Below are positions 22,389 through 29,516 of a stretch of DNA of 34,423 nucleotides, in pieces. The position numbers and the translations under genes were made by a program. Every line of letters starts with the position of its first letter. Positions within the stretch are counted from its first letter, which is position 1. The stretch is from Deltaproteobacteria bacterium (lineage in GTDB: Bacteria; Myxococcota_A; UBA796; SXON01), in the NCBI GenBank assembly GCA_947486185.1, contig CANKTH010000047.1:1-34423 (forward strand), written 5' to 3'. Under the pieces are notes generated by a model. It was not told where the DNA came from, searched no databases, and worked only from the letters and a program-made list of their open reading frames with translations.

Positions 22389-23240
22389 GTGAAGCCACCG
22401 TTGATTGTGAGCGGTCCGACGGGGGCTGGAAAGTCCGCGTTCGCGATGGCGATTGCCGAGCGGTACGGCGCGACGCTCGTGTCGATGGACGCGATGCACG
22501 TGTACCGGGGAATGGACATCGGCACCAACAAACCGAGCCGGGGTGACCGGCTGCGGGTACGGCACGTGGGTATCGACATCCGGAACCCCGACGAGGACTA
22601 TTCGGCGGCGGAGTTCCTGAAGCTCGCGGAGGCGGAGGCGGATGCCGGCCCGGTCGTGCTCTGTGGTGGGACGCCGTTCTACCTGCGGGCCTGGCTGCTC
22701 GGGCTCGTGAGCGCGCCCGCGGGCGACCCCGCGCTTCGAGCCGAGCTTGAACGCCTGGAGGATCCGCATGCCGCCCTCGCCGCGGTGGACCCGGTCCTCG
22801 CCGCGCGCCTGCACCCCCACGATCGGGTGCGGGTGCTGCGCGGGCTCGAGGTCTTTCGGCTCTCGGGTGTACCGCTCTCCACCATCCACGCGCAGGATCC
22901 GCAAGAACGGCGGGAGGGAGGCGTGATCTGGATCGACCGGCCGGACCTCGATCGCGTGATCGACGGCCGCGTGCTTACGATGATGGACGCGGGGTATGCA
23001 GAGGAAGTACGCCAGCTCATGGAGGCGGGATACGGCCCCCAGCACAAGCCGATGCGCTCGCTGGGCTACCGGCACCTCGTGGACTGGCTTTCGGGTAAGA
23101 GCACTGAGGAGGACGCGATACGCCTCACGCAGCGCGACACCAGGCGATATGCGCGAAAACAAAGGACCTTCCTTCGTGGTCTGGGGCTCACCCCCTGCAC
23201 TGATCCAGAGGCCGCCGTGCGCGGCGCTTGGGGGACGTGA
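22389..23240 (+). CDS. miaA: tRNA dimethylallyltransferase MiaA
   Basis: A 283-residue enzyme that transfers a dimethylallyl group to N6 of A37 in tRNAs reading UNN codons. The P-loop is GPTGAGKS (9-16). VSMDAMHVYRGMDIGTNKPS covers the catalytic Asp and the conserved 'Y.gmdIGTaKPs' segment. Further motifs are RHVGIDIRNPDEDYSAAEFL, VVLCGGTPFYLRAWLLGL, LHPHDRVRVLRGLEVFRLSG and the C-terminal RDTRRYARKQRTFLRG. Length is slightly short for the family but all motifs are present. It lies downstream of mutL and converges on the gene at 23262 with a 21-base gap. Confidence 0.96.
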   Translation: MKPPLIVSGPTGAGKSAFAMAIAERYGATLVSMDAMHVYRGMDIGTNKPSRGDRLRVRHVGIDIRNPDEDYSAAEFLKLAEAEADAGPVVLCGGTPFYLRAWLLGLVSAPAGDPALRAELERLEDPHAALAAVDPVLAARLHPHDRVRVLRGLEVFRLSGVPLSTIHAQDPQERREGGVIWIDRPDLDRVIDGRVLTMMDAGYAEEVRQLMEAGYGPQHKPMRSLGYRHLVDWLSGKSTEEDAIRLTQRDTRRYARKQRTFLRGLGLTPCTDPEAAVRGAWGT

Positions 23241-23261
23241 ACGGCTCGCGTACGAGTGTGG

Positions 23262-23843
23262 TCAGGCCGCCAGCCGCTGGGCTTCGGGAACGGCGCGAAG
23301 GGCCAGGGCGTAACGATCGAGCAGCGCGCGGCATGCCGCAGCCGCGACGCCGACTTCGGTGAAACCGCGCTCCTCGTGTGCCCAATCCGCCTCTTGGAGG
23401 CCCGCGACCCATCGAGAGAGCCCATGCCGCCCGGGAACCTGCTGGAGCGAGACCGCCAGGGGCACCCCACGGGCCTGGAGCGCCTCGGCGGTGCGCCGGA
23501 GGTAGGCCGAAAACGACTCGCCCGCCGCGCCGGCGCGGGGCCAGTCCCCGGCCTGTTCCGCTTGCCGGTCCCAACGCGCCAGGAGCGCCCGCGCCAGCGC
23601 GTCCGTCAGCCGATCGGCGCTCCAGAAGGCACGGCGAGCGCCGCGGATCAGCTCAATCCCAGGACGCTCTGCGTCGACCAGCTGCCAACGGACGTCAGGG
23701 AGGCAGGCCAGATCGAGCAGCTCAAACAGCCGTTCCTCCACCGCGGGATCGTCGGGGAGAAGTCGGGGCTCGCCGACGGGCCACCGCGGATGAGTCCACA
23801 AGGCGAGGGCGATGGTCGCGGAGACGTGAAGCGGTGCAGGCAT
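23262..23843 (-). CDS. Hypothetical protein, 193 residues
   Basis: No family recognised. There is no clear signal peptide (MPAPLHVSATIALALWTHPR). The sequence is helix-rich with many Ala, Arg and Trp: EERLFELLDLACLPDVRWQL, RGARRAFWSADRLTDALARA, FSAYLRRTAEALQARGVPLA, EERGFTEVGVAAAACRALLD. It is probably a soluble cytoplasmic protein. It is the last gene of the leftward cluster and follows the first MopE gene after 65 bases that include two tandem 15-base palindromes, so it may have its own regulated promoter. Confidence 0.65.
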   Translation of the reverse strand: MPAPLHVSATIALALWTHPRWPVGEPRLLPDDPAVEERLFELLDLACLPDVRWQLVDAERPGIELIRGARRAFWSADRLTDALARALLARWDRQAEQAGDWPRAGAAGESFSAYLRRTAEALQARGVPLAVSLQQVPGRHGLSRWVAGLQEADWAHEERGFTEVGVAAAACRALLDRYALALRAVPEAQRLAA

Positions 23844-23877
23844 GTTGTCCGCTTATCGGAATGCCTGTACAGTGCCA

Positions 23878-23907
23878 GGACAGAATCTGTCCGGACAGAA
23901 TCTGTCC
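23878..23907. repeat. Two tandem perfect copies of a 15-base palindrome
   Basis: GGACAGAATCTGTCC occurs at 23878-23892 and again, with no spacer, at 23893-23907. Each unit is symmetric (GGACAGA-A-TCTGTCC). The array begins one base after the stop codon of the first MopE gene and ends 34 bases before the start of the 193-residue gene, both read leftward. A further palindrome, CTGTACAG, is at 23865-23872. This may be a tandem operator for the downstream gene, or hairpins that protect or end the upstream mRNA; no T run follows. Confidence 0.6.
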
Positions 23908-23908
23908 G

Positions 23909-25963
23909 CTACTGCCGACGGCGTCGGCCGAACGCCGGGAGCACGATCAGGGCCAGCAACAGCGACTTTCCGGAGTCGTCCGCGCACCCACATTCGGGCA
24001 TCGTCGCGGTAGCCGGCGTGCCGTGGACCTCTTCGCAGCCCTCATCGGTCTCGTTGTCGCAGTCGTTGTCGAGGCCGTCGCATGCTTCGGCGATCCCAGG
24101 CTGGACCCAACCGTTCTCGTCATCGCAGTCGCCATCGGCAGCAGTAAATCCATCTCCGTCCAGGTCGTCCGCGCCTTCGTCCGTCACGCCGTCACAGTCG
24201 TTGTCGAGCCCGTCGGGGAGGTCGTCGCCGCCAGGGTGGACCCCCGCGTCCGAGTCGTCGCAGTCCCCGCCGACCTCGGAGTAGCCGTCACCATCGTCGT
24301 CAAAGGAGGTGCTCTCTTCATCGATCACGCCGTCGCAGTCGTCGTCACGGCCGTTCTGGATTTCGGCCGCGCCCGGGCCAATCAGACGGTCGGTGTCGTC
24401 GCAGTCGCCCTCGTCGGCCGAGACACCGTCGCCGTCATTGTCGAAGGCTGACGTGCCCTCATCCGCGACTCCGTCGCAGTCGTTGTCCTCGCCGTCCGCG
24501 ACCTCAGGGGCGCCTGGGTAGGTTCCGTTGTCGCCGGAGTCACAGTCACCTCCGTCTTCGGTGTAGCCGTCATGGTCGGGGTCGGGGATCCCGTCATCGA
24601 CGACGCCATCGCAGTCGTCGTCGATGCCATTACCCAACACCTCCCGGCGCACGGGCGAGACTGCACTGTCACCGTCGTTGCAGTCGCCCGCTACCTCTGT
24701 CAGCCCGTCGCCGTCGTCGTCGTAGGCGTCAGTGCCCTCATCGATCACGCCGTCACAGTCCTGGTCCATGCCATCGATTTGCTCCAGGGCACCCGGGTTG
24801 ATATCCGCCGACCCGTCGTCGCAGTCTCCGCCGTCTTCGGTCCACCCGTCGCCGTCGTCATCGTACCAGTCGGTCGCCTCATCGACGACGCCGTCACAGT
24901 CGTCGTCAACGCCGTTAGCGACCTCTGGGGCGCCCGGGTGTACCGAGCCGGCTGAATCGTTACAGTCGGCGCCGCCGCCCCAGTAGGCGGAGGTGCCGTC
25001 GCCGTCCAGGTCCACCAGGTCCAAGCCGTCGCAGTCCTGATCGATCCCGTCATAGGCGACCTCGGGCGCGCCCGGGTAGGTCGTCGCCGAACCATCGTCG
25101 CAATCATCAAGATTGGCAACGTAACCAGAGGGAGCCTGGCAGTCCAGCACCGAGCTCAGCGCATCACCAAAGTGATCCGCGTCAGCGTCCAGGTACCAGG
25201 TCAGGGCGTCGATCGCCCCTTCATCCACCGAGCCGTCGCAGTCCTCGTCTACGTAGTCGCAGGTCTCGAGGGCGCCCGGAAACACCGATGCGTCGGTGTC
25301 GTCACAGTCCGTTCCCCCGCAGCCCGTGCCGTCAAAGCCGTCTGCATCGTCGTCGCAGTGGCAGTAGGCCTCGCCGGAACAGTCCGAGTCGTCGCAGTCA
25401 ATGTAGGTGTCAAAGTCGTTGTCGACGCCATCGGCGCAGTCTTCGGGACAGCCGGTCCCCGCCGATACGTCAAAAGAAAGGGTGTAATTGCCCCCCGAAG
25501 CGCTGCACCGGCCGCTCGGCGCGCTCGGAATGTGACCGAAGGCCTCCACGACCACATAGTAGGTGGTGCCCGCAACACAGGAGAAGTTGACCGTATCGAC
25601 GGTCGTGTTCGACGATGTCGAGCCGGCGTCGCAGTCGGAGTTCGTGTCGCAGGTGTCACCCAATACATAGATGTCGAGGTCGCAGTCCATGCCGCTGACC
25701 TCCAGCCGTACCGTCCCGGTGCGTTGGCAGGTGAACGCGTACACGTGCTCGCCCGCGCTCTGGTAGACGTTTGCGTAGGGACTGCCACAGGAGTACGCGG
25801 AGCTGCTACCCAGCTGACTCGAGGTTGAGCTGGTGACTTGATCGGTCACTACCGACGAGCAGCTCAAGGTGTCGCGGATCGTGAGGCTGCTACAGCTCGC
25901 CTGCGCCTGCTCCGCCCACAGAACGGCCCCGAGCATGATCGCCGAAGGGAACAACCTCAACAT
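23909..25963 (-). CDS. MopE-type repeat surface protein 1 with C-terminal sorting-like tail
   Basis: A 684-residue protein from the ATG at 25963, which has GGAGG eight bases upstream; the frame stays open 32 codons further. A signal peptide (MLRLFPSAIMLGAVLWAEQAQA) leads to a PPC-like beta-sandwich with TCQRTGTVRLEVSGMDCDLD and IYVLGDTCDTNSDCDAGS. A Cys-rich link (CPEDCADGVDNDFD) follows, then about nine MopE-type repeats of the form DDDGDGYSEVGGDCDDSDAG, PG..E, DGLDNDCDGVTDEG. The end is PECGC, a hydrophobic helix (LLLALIVLPAF) and GRRRRQ, the layout of MYXO-CTERM sorting tails. DxDxDG loops should bind Ca2+; the MopE family (PF11617) is named for a copper-binding protein of Methylococcus. 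Metal and role here are unknown. Confidence 0.9.
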   Translation of the reverse strand: MLRLFPSAIMLGAVLWAEQAQASCSSLTIRDTLSCSSVVTDQVTSSTSSQLGSSSAYSCGSPYANVYQSAGEHVYAFTCQRTGTVRLEVSGMDCDLDIYVLGDTCDTNSDCDAGSTSSNTTVDTVNFSCVAGTTYYVVVEAFGHIPSAPSGRCSASGGNYTLSFDVSAGTGCPEDCADGVDNDFDTYIDCDDSDCSGEAYCHCDDDADGFDGTGCGGTDCDDTDASVFPGALETCDYVDEDCDGSVDEGAIDALTWYLDADADHFGDALSSVLDCQAPSGYVANLDDCDDGSATTYPGAPEVAYDGIDQDCDGLDLVDLDGDGTSAYWGGGADCNDSAGSVHPGAPEVANGVDDDCDGVVDEATDWYDDDGDGWTEDGGDCDDGSADINPGALEQIDGMDQDCDGVIDEGTDAYDDDGDGLTEVAGDCNDGDSAVSPVRREVLGNGIDDDCDGVVDDGIPDPDHDGYTEDGGDCDSGDNGTYPGAPEVADGEDNDCDGVADEGTSAFDNDGDGVSADEGDCDDTDRLIGPGAAEIQNGRDDDCDGVIDEESTSFDDDGDGYSEVGGDCDDSDAGVHPGGDDLPDGLDNDCDGVTDEGADDLDGDGFTAADGDCDDENGWVQPGIAEACDGLDNDCDNETDEGCEEVHGTPATATMPECGCADDSGKSLLLALIVLPAFGRRRRQ

Positions 25964-26009
25964 TTCTCGAACCTCCGTCGCCGGCGAGGCGCGTGTGCCC
26001 GACAGAGCG

Positions 26010-28010
26010 TCACCCGCGGCGCCGTCTGTTTCGGACCAGGGGTAGGGCAAAAATCCCAATCAAAAGGGCCTTTTCGGACGCACCGCCGCAGCCGCACTCG
26101 GGGAGGCCGTCGAGCGAGTCTTCTTCGGCCTCACAGTCTTCGTCGACCTCGTCGTTGCAGTTGTTGTCGACACCATCGCAGAACTCGGAGATCTCGGGTT
26201 GAACCCAGCCGTCCTGGTCGTCGCAGTCGCCCTCGGCGGTCGAGTAGCCGTCACCGTCGGCGTCGTCGAGCCCCTCATCCACCTCGCCGTCGCAGTCGTT
26301 GTCGGTGCCGTCGGACACCTCCTCGGCGCCAGGGACGATCTCTGGCGTACTGTCGTCGCAGTCACCACCGAGCTCAGATACGCCGTCGCCGTCATCATCG
26401 CTACTGCTGGTGCCCTCATCCACCGTGCCGTCGCAGTCGTCGTCGCGTCCGTTCTGTGGGTCGGGTGCGCCCACATGCACCCGGGGATCTGTGTCATCAC
26501 AGTCGCCATCATCGGCCGACGTGCCGTCACCGTCATTGTCGAACGCGGAGGTGCCTTCGTCGGCGACACCATCGCAGTCGTTGTCTTCGCCGTCGGCGAG
26601 CTCCGGCGCCCCGGGGTACGAGGCGGGATCGTTGGAGTCGCAGTCGCCGCCGTCGGCGGTGTAGCCGTCGTGGTCGGGGTCAGGGATTCCGTTGTCCACC
26701 GTCCCGTTACAGTCGTCGTCGATCCCGTTGCCGTTGACCTCGGGCCGCGAGGGGGACACGACGCTGTCGCTGTCGTTGCAGTCGCCGTCGATCTCGGAGA
26801 GCCCATCACCGTCGTCATCGTAGGCGTCGGTGCCTTCATCGGTGACCCCGTCGCAGTCCTCATCGCGCCGGTCGATCGTCTCCACGGCCCCGGCGTTCGC
26901 CGACGCGTCCGAATCGTCACAGTCGCCGCCGTCTTCTGACCAGCCATCGCCGTCGTCGTCGTACCAGGCCGTGCCCTCGTCGACCGTGCCATCACAGTCA
27001 TCGTCGATCCCGTTCGCGGTCTCTGGAGCGCCGGGATGGATGATGGAGACGGTGTCGTTACAGTCGGTGCCGCCCGCCCAGCTCGCGGTGGTGCCGTCTC
27101 CGTCCAGGTCGACTAGATCGACGCCGTCACAGTCCTGGTCGATACCATCGTAGGCCACTTCGGAGGCGCCTGGGTAGACCGTCGCCGACCCGTCGTCACA
27201 GTCGTCGTCGTTGGGGACGTAGCCGGTAGGAGGTCGACAGGAAAGGGAGGTGGATCCGGCGTTTCCGAAGTTGTCACCGTCCGCGTCGGCATACCAGAGC
27301 ACCGCGTCGATCGCGTTGTCGTCGACCACACCGTCACAATCCTGGTCCACAAAGTCGCACACCTCGGTGGCGCCGGGGTGGATCGAGGTGTTGGTGTCGT
27401 CACAGTCGGTCCCGCCACAGGCGGTGCCGTCGTATCCGTCCAGGTCATCATCGCAGTGGCAGTAGGTTTCGCCCGCGCAGTCGGAGTCGTCGCAGTCCAC
27501 GTCGCCGTCGAAATCGTTGTCCACGCCGTCAGCGCAGTCCTCAGGGCACCCCGTCCCGGCGGACACGTCAAAAGATAAGGTATAGCGCCCCGTACTCGAG
27601 CTGCAGGAGTAGGCTTCGATCACGACGTAGTAGTCAACGCCGGCGGTGCACGCGAAGGTGACGGAGTCGTTGGCGGTGCTCGCCGCCGTTGAACCAGCGT
27701 CACAGTCGGTGCTTGGGTTGCACGTGTTCCCCAACACATAGATGTCGAGATCACAGTCCATTCCGGTGATGTCGAGCTGAACGGTCCCGGTACGCTGGCA
27801 GGTGAACGAGTAGACGTGCTCACCTCCGGGCTGGGACAGTGGGGCATAGGGTGACCCACACGTGTAGTTGGGTGAGGTGCCAAGCTGACTGGGCGTGCCC
27901 GAGGTCACCCGGCTCGTGACCACCGACGAGCAGGACAAGGTGTCAACGATGGTCAGCCCGGCGCATGACGCGACGGCCGACGGTGAAAATGCCAGGAGGA
28001 GGGTCAGCAT
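26010..28010 (-). CDS. MopE-type repeat surface protein 2, paralogue of the neighbouring gene
   Basis: A 666-residue protein. The ATG at 28010 has GGAG five bases upstream and is preferred to a GTG at 28016 that overlaps the previous stop. The signal peptide is MLTLLLAFSPSAVA. Domain order is the same as in the gene at 23909-25963: PPC-like sandwich (TCQRTGTVQLDITGMDCDLD, IYVLGNTC), CPEDCADGVDNDFD link, about nine MopE repeats, and tail LPECGC, ALLIGIFALPLV, RNRRRRG. Even irregular units correspond: 'SPsRpEVnGNGIDDDC' and 'IPDPDHDGYTaDGGDCDS' fall at the same places in both. The two genes are therefore a tandem duplication. Translation is probably coupled to the lipoprotein gene upstream, whose stop lies between the ribosome binding site and this ATG. 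Confidence 0.9.
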   Translation of the reverse strand: MLTLLLAFSPSAVASCAGLTIVDTLSCSSVVTSRVTSGTPSQLGTSPNYTCGSPYAPLSQPGGEHVYSFTCQRTGTVQLDITGMDCDLDIYVLGNTCNPSTDCDAGSTAASTANDSVTFACTAGVDYYVVIEAYSCSSSTGRYTLSFDVSAGTGCPEDCADGVDNDFDGDVDCDDSDCAGETYCHCDDDLDGYDGTACGGTDCDDTNTSIHPGATEVCDFVDQDCDGVVDDNAIDAVLWYADADGDNFGNAGSTSLSCRPPTGYVPNDDDCDDGSATVYPGASEVAYDGIDQDCDGVDLVDLDGDGTTASWAGGTDCNDTVSIIHPGAPETANGIDDDCDGTVDEGTAWYDDDGDGWSEDGGDCDDSDASANAGAVETIDRRDEDCDGVTDEGTDAYDDDGDGLSEIDGDCNDSDSVVSPSRPEVNGNGIDDDCNGTVDNGIPDPDHDGYTADGGDCDSNDPASYPGAPELADGEDNDCDGVADEGTSAFDNDGDGTSADDGDCDDTDPRVHVGAPDPQNGRDDDCDGTVDEGTSSSDDDGDGVSELGGDCDDSTPEIVPGAEEVSDGTDNDCDGEVDEGLDDADGDGYSTAEGDCDDQDGWVQPEISEFCDGVDNNCNDEVDEDCEAEEDSLDGLPECGCGGASEKALLIGIFALPLVRNRRRRG

Positions 28011-28012
28011 GT

Positions 28013-29443
28013 TCACTCCACCGTGCCGTCGCAGTCGTCGTCCACGAAGTTGGCTACGACCTCGATCGCGCCGGGACGAACGGTCGGATTCGAGTCGTCG
28101 CAGTCGCCACCGTACTCGCTATATCCGTCGCCGTCGTCGTCACCGTAGGGTGTGCCCTCGTCCACCGGACCGTCACAGTCGTCGTCCACCCAGTTCGGGC
28201 TCTCGCTCGCGCTCGGGCTGACGAAGCGGTCACCGTCGTCGCAGTCCCCCATCACCTCGCTCCAACCGTCACCGTCGTCGTCGTACACGATGGTGGTGTC
28301 GTCGATGCGGCCGTCACAGTTGTTGTCGATCCCATCCACGAGCTCGGGCGCGCCGAGGTAGCTCGTTGGATCACTGTCGTCGCAGTCACCCGCGTCGCTC
28401 AGGTAGCCGTCGCCGTCGAGATCCTCGGTGCCCAGATCGATCACGCCATCGCAGTCGTCATCGACGCCGTTGTCGAGGACTTCCGGCGCGCTGGGCGAGA
28501 TCGTGGCGTCACCGTCGTTGCAGTCGCCGCGATTTTCGGTCAACCCATCGCCATCGTCGTCGTAACACTCGGTGCCCTCGTCGATGACGTCGTCGCAGTC
28601 CTGATCGATCCCGTCACAACGTTCAGTGGCGCCGGAGTGGATCAGCGCCTCAGAATCGTCACAATCGCCGGCACACGCGCTCCAGCCGTCCCCGTCGGTG
28701 TCATAAAGTGTGGGATCCCCGGACGCACAGTCGTTCGCACGGAGGCTCACCCAGCCGATGTCCCCCGTCGCGAAGGACAGGCGAAGATCGTCGGTGATCA
28801 GGTCGGTGGTCGCAGCGGTGAACGCCACCCGGATGCTCCCGGTCTCGTCGATGAGGATCGAGAGGGGCAGGCTTGTGTTGACTGTGAAGAGCGGCGCGTT
28901 GGTCGTGCCGGCGTCAAGCGAGGTGTCAATGTCGCCATCGTTGAGGATGAATACCTCCCGCGCTACGGCCTCCCCGGCGTTCACCGGTCCGAAATCGAGG
29001 GTCGTGGGCCAGATCTGTACGGATGATGCTGAGGCATGCCCGCGAAGGTCCACCACGTGCGCGTTGTTGTCGTCCTCGTCGGTGAGGATGGTGAGGCGCG
29101 CGGTGTGCCAACCGGGCTCTTCCGGACTGTAGTGGATGGTCAACGTCGCGTCGCCGTCTTGGGGGATCGTCGGAAGGCCAGGCTCCACCGAGAAGTACGA
29201 GTCGGCGGTGTCGAGGAGATCCGCTGCGATCACCTGAACATCGCCCCCCGAGAGGCTGGTCAGCGTCACGGGCAGCGTGTGGCTCGTATCCGTAGCGACG
29301 TGGCCAAAGTCGAGGAGTGACGGGCTCGCCTCGATCTCACGAAGCTCCGCTTGAAGCTTGTAGTCCTGCTCACAACCCATCGTGACCACGACGGGCGCCG
29401 CCCACATCCACCAAGCTCCGCGCCCGTTTCCGCTCTTGTGCAT
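28013..29443 (-). CDS. Lipoprotein with two ASH-like domains and five MopE-type repeats
   Basis: A 476-residue protein from the ATG at 29443 (GGAGG four bases upstream); the frame extends 32 codons further without a signal peptide at its start. The signal is MHKSGNGRGAWWMW, a hydrophobic core and VTMGC, giving Cys24 as lipidation site. Two ASH/choice-of-anchor-type sandwiches follow: about 38-138 (SPSLLDFGHVATDTSHTLPV ... LTIHYSPEEPGWHTARLTI) and about 141-238 (QIWPTTLDFGPVNAGEAVAR). From 247 to the end are five MopE repeats, the last ending abruptly at VDDDCDGTVE. Unlike the two downstream paralogues it has no C-terminal tail, being held by the N-terminal lipid instead. The stop overlaps the start region of the next gene. 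Confidence 0.87.
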   Translation of the reverse strand: MHKSGNGRGAWWMWAAPVVVTMGCEQDYKLQAELREIEASPSLLDFGHVATDTSHTLPVTLTSLSGGDVQVIAADLLDTADSYFSVEPGLPTIPQDGDATLTIHYSPEEPGWHTARLTILTDEDDNNAHVVDLRGHASASSVQIWPTTLDFGPVNAGEAVAREVFILNDGDIDTSLDAGTTNAPLFTVNTSLPLSILIDETGSIRVAFTAATTDLITDDLRLSFATGDIGWVSLRANDCASGDPTLYDTDGDGWSACAGDCDDSEALIHSGATERCDGIDQDCDDVIDEGTECYDDDGDGLTENRGDCNDGDATISPSAPEVLDNGVDDDCDGVIDLGTEDLDGDGYLSDAGDCDDSDPTSYLGAPELVDGIDNNCDGRIDDTTIVYDDDGDGWSEVMGDCDDGDRFVSPSASESPNWVDDDCDGPVDEGTPYGDDDGDGYSEYGGDCDDSNPTVRPGAIEVVANFVDDDCDGTVE

Positions 29444-29516
29444 CACACCTCCGCGCAACGATGGTAGCAGATCTGGCGGAAAGTGCGGTGGCTTGCGAGT
29501 CAACGGCGCGAAGAAG

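Noticed and set aside
18285..23162. A 1625-codon open frame on the minus strand, antisense to the YtfJ-like gene, SMP-30, mutL and miaA
   Set aside because: Its Arg/His/Pro-rich translation has no domain. It lies opposite four well-supported genes and is open because high G+C third positions suppress stops in that frame.
24100..28700. Val-rich repetitive open frames on the plus strand across the MopE genes (for example AVTVVV... segments)
   Set aside because: They are mirror images of the repeated Asp/Gly codons of the MopE arrays; no start signals or independent domain pattern.
23909..28700. CRISPR-like regular DNA repetition
   Set aside because: The repeats are coding, about 40-48 codons long and diverged, without constant direct repeats and unique spacers.
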